This document shows positions 14,173 to 22,052 of a stretch of DNA of 23,813 bases, one piece after another. The position numbers and the translations under genes are program-made. This DNA is from Acidobacteriota bacterium (lineage in GTDB: Bacteria; Acidobacteriota; Terriglobia; Terriglobales; Acidobacteriaceae). Numbering within the stretch: position 1 is the first letter of the stretch; each line of letters opens with the position of its first letter. A model generated the notes under the pieces. The model was not told the DNA's origin and did not search any database. It worked only from the letters and a program-made list of their open reading frames with translations. Where the stretch lies: the NCBI GenBank assembly GCA_021801945.1, contig JAKABE010000010.1, forward strand, positions 1-23,813, in the 5' to 3' direction.

Positions 14173-15960
14173 TCAAGGCCGCGGTCGCAATGCCGCCAGA
14201 AAGTCCTCCGCATCGCACGTGTTGAGGACGTCTTTGGGCTCCAGCCATGCACGGCGCAACTGCCGCACACCGTAGCCCATCTTCCCGAGGTTGCGGGCAT
14301 CGTGAGAATCCGAGGAGATCACGATGCGGCAGCCTAGTTCCTTGGCCAGGCGCAGGTCGTGGTCGCATAGGTCCAGACGCTCGGGCGCGGCATTGTGCTC
14401 CATGGCCACCCCCAACTCGACGGCGCGGCGGATGACGGCCCCCATCTCGAGCGCGAAGGGCTCGCGGCGCAGCAGCAACCGTCCGGTGGGATGGCCAAGA
14501 ATTCGTACACAAGGGTTTTCAATGGCCTTCAAGATGCGCATAGTCATCTCTTCCCTGCTCTGCTCAAAGCGCGTGTGCACGCTGGCAATGACCACCTCCA
14601 TCTGGGCCAGCACCTCGTCGTCGAGATCGAGCGCGCCATCGGGCAGGATGTCCACCTCGATGCCCGCGAAGACGCGGATACGGCCCTGCATGGCGCGATC
14701 GACCTCGCGGATGCGGCGGATCTGTTCGAGGGCGCGTTTCTCATCCAGACCGCCGGTCATGGCCAAGTTGCTGGAGTGGTCGGTAATGGCGATGTAGCGA
14801 AAGCCGCAAGCCAGTGCCGCTTCAGCCATCTCCCGGATAGAATTGCGGCCGTCGCTGGCGGTGGTGTGCATGTGCAGATCGCCGCGGAGGTCATCGGCTG
14901 CCACGAGGCGGGGCAAAGCGTGCCGGGCCGCAGCTTCAATCTCGCCCAGGTTCTCGCGCATCTCCGGGGGCATCCAGTCCATTTCGAGGGCGGAGTAGAT
15001 CTCTTCTTCTGTGGCGGCGGCCACGGGCACATTGTCTTCCAGCCGCGCCAGCGCCCACTCGTTGAGCGTGTAGCCCATCTTCAAAGCGCGCTGGCGGAGC
15101 GAGACGTTGTGCGCCTTGGAGCCGGTGAAGTATTGCAGGGCAGCGCCGTAGGAGGCCGTGGGCAGCAGGCGCACGTCCACCTGCAAGCCATGTTCCACGT
15201 GGAAGCTCACCTTGTTCTCACCCTTGGCGATCAGATCATGGATGCCGGGGTAGGCGGCCACGTGCTCGACGGCTGCGGCGGTATGTTCCGGCTGGCAGGC
15301 GGGTCCTGTCACCAGCAGGTCCAGGTCGCCCACGGTTTCGCGCCCGCGGCGCAGCGAGCCCGCGGAGGTTACACGCTCGATGCCGGGAAACTCCCGGAGA
15401 TACGCGACAATGCGGCGTGCCTGCTCCTCAGCCACATCGATGCGGTAGCGGCCGGCGGAACGGCGGTAGTCGTCGATGCCCTTGCGCAACTTTTCAATCT
15501 GCTTGGCGCCCATGCGGGGCAGACCGTTCAAGCGTTCAGCTTCAATGGCTTCGGCAAGCTGATCGACGCTGGAGATTTTGGCCGCGGTCCATAGCAGGGC
15601 CACCGTCTTGGGGCCCATGCCAGGCAACTTGAGCAATTCCAGAATGCCTTCGCCGTACTTCGCTAGCAACTCCTCGCGGAGAGGCAGCTTGCCGGTGGAG
15701 AAGATTGCTTGGAGGTGGGCGGCCATGCTCTTGCCGATGCCGGGGATTTCAAGCAGGCGCGCGGCGTCGTCCGCGACGGCTGCCAGGTCCACTGTGGTTT
15801 CCTCGGCGGCCTCGGCCGCGCGGCGATAGCTGCGGATCCGAAAGCTGTCGCCTCCGTCAACTTCGAGCAGATCAGCCGTCTCCACCAGAAGGCGTGCCGC
15901 GATGCGGTTGTCAACTGGGTTGTGCACGGACACAGAGCTCCCGCCTGCAGTATCGGTCAT
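14173..15960 (-). CDS. polX: DNA polymerase/3'-5' exonuclease PolX (Pol X + PHP domains)
   Basis: A 595-residue bacterial family X polymerase involved in base-excision and gap-filling repair. The N-terminal 8-kDa/helix-hairpin-helix part has EIPGIGKSMA and KLPGMGPKT, typical DNA-binding hairpins. The polymerase core has GSLRRGRETVGDLDLLV, giving catalytic Asp212 and Asp214, and VDVRLL with Asp262. The C-terminal PHP phosphoesterase has all metal-site motifs: DLHMHTTASDG (H363, H365), ITDHS (H395), GIEVDIL (E435), SVH (H462), GHPTGR (H490) and SSDSHD (D551, H553). Both activities are therefore predicted to be intact. The start is ATG at 15960; an in-frame GTG at 15933, preceded by GGGAG, is a credible alternative. 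The upstream frame extension to 16104 looks non-coding. Confidence 0.95.
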   Translation of the reverse strand: MTDTAGGSSVSVHNPVDNRIAARLLVETADLLEVDGGDSFRIRSYRRAAEAAEETTVDLAAVADDAARLLEIPGIGKSMAAHLQAIFSTGKLPLREELLAKYGEGILELLKLPGMGPKTVALLWTAAKISSVDQLAEAIEAERLNGLPRMGAKQIEKLRKGIDDYRRSAGRYRIDVAEEQARRIVAYLREFPGIERVTSAGSLRRGRETVGDLDLLVTGPACQPEHTAAAVEHVAAYPGIHDLIAKGENKVSFHVEHGLQVDVRLLPTASYGAALQYFTGSKAHNVSLRQRALKMGYTLNEWALARLEDNVPVAAATEEEIYSALEMDWMPPEMRENLGEIEAAARHALPRLVAADDLRGDLHMHTTASDGRNSIREMAEAALACGFRYIAITDHSSNLAMTGGLDEKRALEQIRRIREVDRAMQGRIRVFAGIEVDILPDGALDLDDEVLAQMEVVIASVHTRFEQSREEMTMRILKAIENPCVRILGHPTGRLLLRREPFALEMGAVIRRAVELGVAMEHNAAPERLDLCDHDLRLAKELGCRIVISSDSHDARNLGKMGYGVRQLRRAWLEPKDVLNTCDAEDFLAALRPRP

Positions 15961-16158
15961 TTGCAGCAAAGAGGCGAACGGAAATTGGCAGGTTATGGAG
16001 GCTTGAGCGGTCACCAGCCACGGCAACTCAAAGCGCCCCGCGCCCAAGGCGCAGGATCTGGCCGAAAGTCCGCCATGTGGCGTCAAAGACGCTACCGGGC
16101 ACACAATCTGGTCCCCGCCCGGCAGCGGTCTTGCGCCGACGCCCAGTTCCAGACAGAA

Positions 16159-16389
16159 TCAAGCCGCCGTGTGAGCGCTATCCCGGAAACGAACTACGGC
16201 ATCCGCTTGCGGGCCCTTCTGGCCCTCTACGATGTCAAACTCTACTTCATCGCCTTCTTTAAGCGTCTTGTACCCATCCAACTGAATGGCGGAATAGTGA
16301 ACGAATACATCCGGTCCATCTTCGCGTCCGATGAATCCGTAACCCTTGGCGTTATTGAACCACTTAACCTTTCCTTTGTACTGAGCCAC
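16159..16389 (-). CDS. Cold-shock protein, CspA family
   Basis: A 76-residue single cold-shock domain, an OB-fold RNA chaperone that melts mRNA structure. It has [15 protein letters not shown] with RNP1 (KGYGFI, about 15-20) and RNP2 (VFVHYSAI, about 28-35), then [20 protein letters not shown], the classic C-terminal half. The start is GTG at 16389 ([11 protein letters not shown]), which aligns with the MA-x-YKGxVKWF start of the family; a ribosome-like AGGA lies close upstream. An upstream in-frame ATG at 16524 would add 45 residues with no cold-shock-domain homology and is rejected. The 200-base gap up to the Nudix gene may hold a long leader, as in many csp genes. Confidence 0.95.
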   Translation of the reverse strand: MAQYKGKVKWFNNAKGYGFIGREDGPDVFVHYSAIQLDGYKTLKEGDEVEFDIVEGQKGPQADAVVRFRDSAHTAA

Positions 16390-16589
16390 AGGTCCTGCCT
16401 TCCTTAAGTCGTGCGGGGATATGGTGAATGAAGGGGGATTTCCTCCACCAGTCAATTTCTTAAGACGTGAAATTTTCAGGAAAGGTTTTTCGACGTTGCG
16501 TTTAAAAGTTCCACAAAGTGACATTTGGGAGCAAGAAGGGTTTAGGGACGGGGAGGAGGCATGATCAGCAAGACCCTCCAGCCCTGGCC

Positions 16590-17294
16590 TTACTTCTTTC
16601 TCCTGCCGGCGGTCAGCCGTGCGTAGAGGAGGACGCTGGCCAAGGTCTTGCCGTCCAGGATGGCACCTTTTTCAATCATCTTAAGGAGATCGGAAAGCTT
16701 GACCAGGCGGAGTTCGATCTGCTCATCATCCTCCGGGCGCGCCTCGCCAGCGGTCAGGCCCTCGGCCACAAAAACCTTCATCGACTCGCCCAAAAAGCCC
16801 GGACTAGCGTAGTACTCCAGCAACGGCCGCCATTTGCGAGCAGTGTACCCGGTCTCCTCTGCCAGTTCGCGCTGTGCGCCCGCCAGCGGGTCCTCTCCAG
16901 GTTCGAGGGTGCCGGCCGGCAGTTCCCACAGTAACTGGCTGGCGGCATGGCGGTACTGGCGCTCGATCACCACCCAGGGATCCTTTTTGTTTTTGGAGTT
17001 GTCGAGCGCGAGCATGACCACGCTGCCGTTGTGACGAATCACATCGCGGTCGCTCCGCTTGCCGCCGGGCTCGATGATCTTCTCTTGGAGGACGCGGAAA
17101 AGCGGCCCCTGGTAGACGGCTTGGGAACGAAGCACTTGGGCAGTCTCCGCGGTGGCATCGGCGGAAATGGTCTTCGTCCTCTTCTTTGCCTTGGAGAGCT
17201 TGAGCCTCCTCGGCTGAGCGATTGCGGCCTGACGGGCTGCGGCAGCCTTTGTTTTTACCGGATTCTTGATCTTCATCTTCTTATTCTTGAGCAT
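16590..17294 (-). CDS. Nudix hydrolase (ADP-ribose pyrophosphatase type) with basic N-terminal extension
   Basis: A 234-residue protein. Residues about 50-225 are an ADP-ribose pyrophosphatase-like Nudix domain with a perfect Nudix box from G128 to Y150: [12 protein letters not shown], then [11 protein letters not shown]. It also has the upstream [20 protein letters not shown] strand. The likely reaction is ADP-ribose to AMP and ribose 5-phosphate. The first 41 residues are unusual, with 12 Lys, 4 Arg and no acidic residue, resembling a nucleic-acid-binding tail. The start is well supported: GGGAG lies five bases before the ATG at 17294, so the tail is probably really translated. An internal Met at residue 7 would remove only a few residues. 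The cold-shock gene follows downstream on the same strand after 200 bases. Confidence 0.9.
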   Translation of the reverse strand: MLKNKKMKIKNPVKTKAAAARQAAIAQPRRLKLSKAKKRTKTISADATAETAQVLRSQAVYQGPLFRVLQEKIIEPGGKRSDRDVIRHNGSVVMLALDNSKNKKDPWVVIERQYRHAASQLLWELPAGTLEPGEDPLAGAQRELAEETGYTARKWRPLLEYYASPGFLGESMKVFVAEGLTAGEARPEDDEQIELRLVKLSDLLKMIEKGAILDGKTLASVLLYARLTAGRRKK

Positions 17295-17525
17295 TTCAAC
17301 TCCCGTGTCTCAGCGCAGTTTACCGAGGCCGCAATTGAGGGCGGTCCAAGAAGAGTATACGCAGCATGGCTGTCGTCGCTTTCAAGGGGCGGCAGTTATG
17401 CATCGATTGCCCCGGCGTGGCATCCTTATGAAGAGCCGAACTTTGATTCTGCAGCAACGCCTGGACTTCCTCTTGAGATCATTGAACCGCAGGTGAACGA
17501 GTTGCCGACCGCAGAGCGTTACCCC

Positions 17526-19121
17526 ATGACTGTAGCGCCGGGGCATCACCGGCTTTTCGCGGATTTTTGCGCCGCCGACCCGGCGGTGCGCCCTTTCTAT
17601 CCCTGGATGGCGGCTGAAGCCGGAGATCAGCAGCGGCCTGCACTGCCGGCGCATTGGCCAGAGTTGGTGGCTCTGATCGGCGCGCAGAATCCATCGCCTG
17701 CGGCCGCGCCCGTGCTCGAAGCGCTGAGCCAAGGTGCGGGGACCGTAGTTACCGGCCAGCAGGTGGGCCTTTTCGGCGGGCCGCTGTTTACGCCCTTCAA
17801 AGCCGCCACCGCGATCGCCCGCGCGCGCCAGGCCACAGCCGAAGGCCATCCCCACGCGGCCATCTTCTGGCTGGCGAGCGAGGACCACGACTTTGCCGAG
17901 ATCAACCGCGTCACCTTTCCTGCCGGGAGGGAGCTGGCCAAGCTGATCTATACCAGCGCGCCGGAGGCGCCGGTTCCGGTGGGCGGCGTGGCTCTTGACG
18001 ACTCGATTCTTCCTCTCTTGGAACGCGCGGGAGAACTGCTGGGATTCTCCGAAGCCGCCGAGGAGATGACCCGCGCCTACCGGCCAGGACGCACCTTCGC
18101 GCAGGCCTTTGGGGAGTTTTACGCCAAGGTCTTCTCCGCGCAGGGATTGCTCATCCTGGATGCCAGCAGCCGCGCAGTTCATCGCCTGGGCGCGCCAGTG
18201 CTTCGGGCAGCCATGGAGCGCGCTGACGAGCTGCACGCGGCCCTGCTCGAACGCAATCGCGCTCTCGATGCCGCGGGTTATCACGCTCAGGTGGCCGTCG
18301 GCTCGCAGTCAAGCCTGCTGTTTTTGATCGATGAGGAAAGTGGGGCGCGGTTGGCCCTGAAGCGCATGGCGCCCACCGCAGCCGAGCCGGGCGGGCTTTG
18401 GCAAACAGCGGGAGACGGTGGACGGAAGAGCTTTTCCACCGAGGAACTTGCTGGAATCCTGGACTCCGAACCGGAGCGCATCTCGCCTTCGGCGCTGCTT
18501 CGGCCAGTTTTCCAGGACTTTCTGCTGTCATCGTCGCTGGTGGTGGGCGGTCCGGCGGAGATCGCTTACTTTGCGCAAAACTCTGTGCTCTATCAGCGCA
18601 TCCTGGGCCGGACCACGCCGTCCGCGCCGCGATTCTCGGCCAGCCTGATCGAGCCATCGATCGGCGAAATACTGCGCAAACACGAGCTAACGCTGGAGCA
18701 GGTTTTCAGCCGGGATTCAGCCGGACTGGCGCAACTTTTGGCCGACCGCAGGCTGGCGCCCGAAGCCAAGGCCAAGCTCGCTGCGGCCGGAAGCGCCCTC
18801 GACAGCGAGCTAAGCTCACTGCTCGAATGGATGCACGCCCAGGACGCCGGGCTGGGCCGCTCGGCCGAAACCGCAGCCAGCAAGATGCGTTATCAGATGA
18901 ACCGCCTGCGCCACCTGGCAGCCAACTTTCAGCTTCAGCGCGAGGCCGCTTTGGGCCGCCACGCCGAAACCATCCATCAGGCGCTTTATCCCACCGGCGC
19001 ATTGCAGGAACGGGTCCACGGGGCTGCCTACTACTTCGCCCGATACGGATTGGAGCTGGCCGAAACCCTCTGCGAGCAGGCCGGCATTTCCTGCCAGGGA
19101 CATACTGCCCTTTGGCTGTAA
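17526..19121 (+). CDS. bshC: Putative cysteine ligase BshC (bacillithiol biosynthesis)
   Basis: BshC joins cysteine to glucosaminyl-malate in the last step of bacillithiol synthesis. This protein has the expected N-terminal HHRLFADF and FYPW segments, the VVTGQQVGLFGGPLFTPFKA motif (about residues 74-93), and FWLASEDHDFAEINRV (about 114-129), a signature of the family. A C-terminal coiled-coil region follows, and the protein ends in the usual short tail. From ATG at 17526 it has 531 residues, close to the usual length of about 540. GTG at 17493 would add 11 residues. The open frame reaches back to 16947, but that part overlaps the divergent Nudix gene and lacks homology. No bshA or bshB lies in the window. 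It shares a divergent promoter region with the Nudix gene. Confidence 0.9.
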   Translation: MTVAPGHHRLFADFCAADPAVRPFYPWMAAEAGDQQRPALPAHWPELVALIGAQNPSPAAAPVLEALSQGAGTVVTGQQVGLFGGPLFTPFKAATAIARARQATAEGHPHAAIFWLASEDHDFAEINRVTFPAGRELAKLIYTSAPEAPVPVGGVALDDSILPLLERAGELLGFSEAAEEMTRAYRPGRTFAQAFGEFYAKVFSAQGLLILDASSRAVHRLGAPVLRAAMERADELHAALLERNRALDAAGYHAQVAVGSQSSLLFLIDEESGARLALKRMAPTAAEPGGLWQTAGDGGRKSFSTEELAGILDSEPERISPSALLRPVFQDFLLSSSLVVGGPAEIAYFAQNSVLYQRILGRTTPSAPRFSASLIEPSIGEILRKHELTLEQVFSRDSAGLAQLLADRRLAPEAKAKLAAAGSALDSELSSLLEWMHAQDAGLGRSAETAASKMRYQMNRLRHLAANFQLQREAALGRHAETIHQALYPTGALQERVHGAAYYFARYGLELAETLCEQAGISCQGHTALWL

Positions 19122-19242
19122 AACGGGAGTCAGGTTTCAGGGGCCAGGGATCAAAGGCCGACGGTAAGTGAAGAACTGCCGCCGTGCCGGAGGCGCAGTC
19201 GGCTATTGACCGGGGCATTCCTGAAGACTTGCTGGTCAAGTT

Positions 19243-19812
19243 TCAGCGAGGCAATTCATTGAAGCCCCGTCCGCTCAGGATCATCGGCATACACCTGGCT
19301 GCCCGGGATGCCCTCGTCTTTGCTTGCTTTGCGCTCGATATGTGGAAGATGTAAGACTTCCTGCGGCCATGGGTCAGCGCGTCGAATGCCATCCTGAGAG
19401 CTGCGTTCTCATCTAACAGAGTCTGCAGCTCCTCAGGGATAGGGTAACCGGCCGGTTTCTTCAGCTTCACTTTCCTGCCCGATTCCTCCAGTTCAATGGC
19501 CTCATAAACGTAGTCTCTTAGGGTCGACTGAACGGCAATGATCTCTTTGACCGAGGTGAACTTAATCCAGCGCCCAGCCTGCGTATGCTCGCCCACCCGT
19601 TGGAGAATTCTCTTTGGATCCCTGAGGAGAGCGCCCTTGAAGAACGAGAGCGCGCACGAGTCGCGCAGCGGAATGACGACGGCTACATTTTTCTTCATGA
19701 AGGTGAAACAGGGCTTGCTCCATTTGAACTCTTCAGTAAGGCAGCATTTGAGCGCGACTTTGCGAAGCTTATCAGTCTCCTTCTGCCACTTCTTCGCATA
19801 GGGTACATGCAT
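19243..19812 (-). CDS. YdeI/OmpD-associated family protein (DUF1801-type)
   Basis: A 189-residue protein of the YdeI family, inferred from LTEEFKWSKPCFTF, CALSFFKGALLRDPKRIL, the GEHTQAGRWIKFTS segment, IPEELQTLLDENAALRMAFDALTHGRRKSYIFHISSAKQ-type blocks and the terminal KTRASRAARCMPMILSGRG. The family combines a DUF1801 SufE-like fold with a C-terminal helical part; its biochemical role is not well established. The start ATG at 19812 is preceded by a G-run that can act as a ribosome site. The frame continues upstream to 20070, but that extension has no family similarity and overlaps the leader of the divergent hydrolase gene. It converges with bshC across a 121-base gap. Confidence 0.88.
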   Translation of the reverse strand: MHVPYAKKWQKETDKLRKVALKCCLTEEFKWSKPCFTFMKKNVAVVIPLRDSCALSFFKGALLRDPKRILQRVGEHTQAGRWIKFTSVKEIIAVQSTLRDYVYEAIELEESGRKVKLKKPAGYPIPEELQTLLDENAALRMAFDALTHGRRKSYIFHISSAKQAKTRASRAARCMPMILSGRGFNELPR

Positions 19813-20069
19813 TGGCCCCCCCTTGTGCTCTGGGCGCGTCTGAGGCTGCCAAGCCGCACCAACCCAGATTACAGGCGCCCGCATAGTCGCCGACTCCTCA
19901 GCAGCTACTATTCGGCGCACATTCTGGCCATGGATGGGGCGCTGGCAGTAAGGTCGGACGCCGCGAGGGCAGAGCCGGGTCAAATTAGCCGGACTTAACC
20001 TCCTTAAGTTCGGCCCCTGATCCTTGCCCCCTGGCCTTATAATCCTCCCGAACGATATCGAGGTCTCCA

Positions 20070-21023
20070 ATGAAACAGCTATTTATTCTTCTGACTGCGG
20101 CAGCCCTGGCCTGCTCTACTGTCTCGGCGCAAATGTCCGCCTGCACAACGGTCGGCGACAACAACCCCTTTCTGGGTATCCAGACCATCCGGCTGTGGCC
20201 CGGGGCGGCGCCCGGCGCCAAGGGCGATGGCTGTGCCGATATCCCCGCGATCACCATCTTCAATCCGGCCGACGGCTCGGCGAACGGCTCCGCGGTGGTG
20301 ATCTTTCCGGGCGGCGGTTATAGCGTGCTGGCCGGCAACGTGGAGGGCGACGAGATCGCTAACTGGTTCGCGGCCAGGGGCTTCCGCGCCTTCGTGGTGA
20401 CCTACCGGCTGCCCTCGCACGGCTATCTGCTGCCCACACCGCTGATCGACGCGCGGCGCGCCATCCAGACGGTGCGGGCTCACGCCGCGGAGTACCACAT
20501 TGCTCCCAACCGGATCGTCGTGATTGGTTTCTCGGCCGGCGGCCACCTGGCGGCGCTTGCGGCCACCAAACCGGTGCCCGGCAACCCCCATGCCATGGAC
20601 CCGGTTGAACGCGTCTCCAGCCGCCCGGATTACCTAGTCCTCGGCTATCCCTGGATCGGCGCCGTAAGCACCAATTACTCCCACTTGAATTACTGCAAGG
20701 AGTTCCACCTGGAGAACCAATGCACTGCCCTCACAGCCCGGTTTAACCCGGTGCTGTTTGTGACTAAGGACACCCCTCCGACCTTTATCTATCACACTTT
20801 TAACGATCAGCTGGTTCCCATCCAGCAGAGCCTAGCCTTTTTCGAGGCTCTGGTGAAGGCCGGCGTCTCAACCGAGTATCACGTCTTTGCCAATGGGGCG
20901 CATGGCAGCGGCCTGGGCAAGGGCGACCCGTCTCTCGACTTATGGCCAAACCTACTGGAAAACTGGCTGCGGGCACATGGACTGCTGACAGTGGACCGGC
21001 AGGTCGTTGGGTTCAGGCGGTAA
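20070..21023 (+). CDS. Secreted alpha/beta hydrolase (carbohydrate-esterase-like)
   Basis: A 317-residue protein with a cleavable signal peptide (MKQLFILLTAAALACSTVSA, cut after residue 20). The alpha/beta hydrolase fold shows an oxyanion segment VVIFPGGGY (about 77-84) and the nucleophile elbow GFSAGGHLAALA (S155). Asp246 lies in HTFNDQLVP and His278 in ANGAHGSG, a complete catalytic triad. LWPGAAPGA near residue 42 and this motif pattern are shared with acetylxylan-esterase-like and BD-FAE-type hydrolases that deacetylate plant polysaccharides. The substrate is therefore probably an acylated sugar, acting in the periplasm or outside the cell. GAGGT precedes the ATG at 20070 with a spacing of six. 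It stands alone, divergent from the YdeI-family gene, with the ATP synthase genes downstream after 481 bases. Confidence 0.87.
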   Translation: MKQLFILLTAAALACSTVSAQMSACTTVGDNNPFLGIQTIRLWPGAAPGAKGDGCADIPAITIFNPADGSANGSAVVIFPGGGYSVLAGNVEGDEIANWFAARGFRAFVVTYRLPSHGYLLPTPLIDARRAIQTVRAHAAEYHIAPNRIVVIGFSAGGHLAALAATKPVPGNPHAMDPVERVSSRPDYLVLGYPWIGAVSTNYSHLNYCKEFHLENQCTALTARFNPVLFVTKDTPPTFIYHTFNDQLVPIQQSLAFFEALVKAGVSTEYHVFANGAHGSGLGKGDPSLDLWPNLLENWLRAHGLLTVDRQVVGFRR

Positions 21024-21234
21024 CAGGCGGCCTGCAACTTCAAGCCAGAGGATTCAGGCTCGCTCTTAGCTCTAACCTTATGCCCCTGGAGGCAGGTTAA
21101 ATGCATTTAGTCGCCGTATATCCCCATAACATAACTGGACTCTCGATCGTGGATGACAGGGCCGAAATCCGGAAGGAACGATCCGGGGGCCTAGGACCGA
21201 TAAGATAACTAAATGCTGTAAGCTGCAACTAAGA

Positions 21235-21356
21235 GGCGGGCAGCCAACATCGGGAGTGGAAGGATTTCCCGAAGCTGACTGCCCGCCGGACCCTGGTCCG
21301 GGTCTAGGTGGTAAGCCTAGTTTAGGCCAGTTTCGAACAAAATCAAGCCTTTTTTT
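21235..21356 (+). ncRNA. Candidate structured RNA or attenuator-like hairpin cluster
   Basis: In order: a 9-bp stem GGCGGGCAG/CTGCCCGCC (21235-21243 with 21279-21287) holds an inner TCGGGA/TCCCGA stem (21250-21255 with 21267-21272). Next is a perfect CCGGACC-CT-GGTCCGG hairpin (about 21286-21301). Then come mutually exclusive pairings, CTAGG with CCTAG, or GCCTA with TAGGC, around 21304-21327. Finally AGGC (21324-21327) can pair with GCCT (21347-21350), which runs into seven T (21350-21356), a weak intrinsic-terminator layout. Competing stems before a T-run resemble attenuators or riboswitch platforms, or the end of a small RNA gene. No known class was recognised. Confidence 0.35.
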
Positions 21357-21418
21357 CGCGTCTGCGCCGAGCGCAGTGACCGCAGTCACAAAAGGTGGAA
21401 TAAAGCGCTTCGGATGCG

Positions 21419-21447
21419 TTGACTTCGCGGTGCGCCACTGTTACAAA
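21419..21447 (+). promoter_or_regulatory. Putative sigma-70 promoter of the atp gene cluster
   Basis: TTGACT at 21419-21424 matches five of six -35 bases. TACAAA at 21442-21447, 17 bases later, matches four of six -10 bases. The predicted transcript would start near 21454, about 50 bases before the b' start codon. Because it lies downstream of the hairpin cluster, transcripts from here would not contain that structure. Confidence 0.45.
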
Positions 21448-21504
21448 AAATATGTCCCACCGTGGTAAACCTTATTGAACGGCGGAAGCAGAGCCCTTGC
21501 CACA

Positions 21505-22035
21505 ATGCAAACAACTCTTCACCAAATCGGGATCCATTGGGCCACGGCTGTAGCCGTGATGCAAGCGCCCCAAGCCCAGGAAGGGCTGTTGCAGTCCGTC
21601 GGAGACTTTCTCCTCGGCTCGATTCCCACGGCTCTGCTCTTCATCGTGCTGGTCGTGGCCTATCAGTTCCTGGTGCAACGCCCGCTTTCGGCTGCCCTCA
21701 GGCAGCGGCGCGCCCTCACCGACGGCGTCCTGGAAGAGGCCCAGAGGGCCATCGCGCGCGCCGAGCAGCAGGCCGCCGAACACGCCGCGAGGTTACGGGA
21801 GGCCCGGGCCGAAATCTACAAGATACGCGAACAGCGGATGAAGCAGTGGAACGCCGAGCGCGATGCCGCCCTGGAATCCGCCCGTAAGGCTGCCGCCGAA
21901 AGGGTGAGCCAAGCCAGAGCCGAGATCGAAGCTGAGGCAGCCTCCGCCCGGCAGGCCATTCAGGCATCCTCCAGCGACCTAGCCAGCCGGGCCATCCGCG
22001 CCGTACTACCGTTGGCCGCAGGGGGGGCGCGTTGA
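21505..22035 (+). CDS. atpF: F-type ATP synthase subunit b' (first b-type subunit)
   Basis: A 176-residue stator subunit of the F0 sector. One membrane helix (about residues 38-57, SIPTALLFIVLVVAYQFLV) is followed by a long charged Ala/Glu/Arg-rich helix that dimerises with the second b subunit to link F0 to F1. The QRPLSAALRQRRALTDGVLEEAQ region just after the membrane is typical. It is called b' because a second b-type gene follows immediately, an arrangement seen where the peripheral stalk is a b/b' heterodimer. ATG at 21505 was chosen; the frame opens at a TTG at 21475 and no strong ribosome site decides between them. The TGA stop overlaps a possible TTG start of the next gene, so the two are translationally close. 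Confidence 0.87.
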   Translation: MQTTLHQIGIHWATAVAVMQAPQAQEGLLQSVGDFLLGSIPTALLFIVLVVAYQFLVQRPLSAALRQRRALTDGVLEEAQRAIARAEQQAAEHAARLREARAEIYKIREQRMKQWNAERDAALESARKAAAERVSQARAEIEAEAASARQAIQASSSDLASRAIRAVLPLAAGGAR

Positions 22036-22052
22036 GATTGGATCGCTCGAAC

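Larger units (their letters stand above)
21024..21504. other. Non-coding region upstream of the ATP synthase genes
   Basis: A 481-base stretch without recognisable genes. Its first 210 bases show nothing clear beyond the short self-complementary CCGAAATCCGG near 21161. From 21235 it holds a series of inverted repeats ending in a T-run (described separately). Then follow two small perfect hairpins, CTGCGC/GCGCAG at 21362-21376 and GTGAC/GTCAC at 21376-21389. A promoter-like element lies at 21419-21447, before the b' subunit gene. Confidence 0.6.

Noticed and set aside
14395..15594. Plus-strand open frame of 399 codons opposite polX
   Set aside because: Antisense shadow; PolX motifs are complete on the minus strand.
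16947..17525. Upstream extension of bshC by up to 193 codons
   Set aside because: It overlaps the divergent Nudix gene, which has a good start and motif, and shows no similarity to BshC.
19813..20070. Upstream extension of the YdeI-family gene
   Set aside because: It has no family similarity and lies in the divergent promoter region; ATG at 19812 has its own G-rich ribosome site.
21321..21360. tRNA-like TTCGAAC and integron attC-like GCCTA/TAGGC words
   Set aside because: No acceptor or anticodon arms can be paired around TTCGAAC, and no attC core sites or gene cassettes are present.
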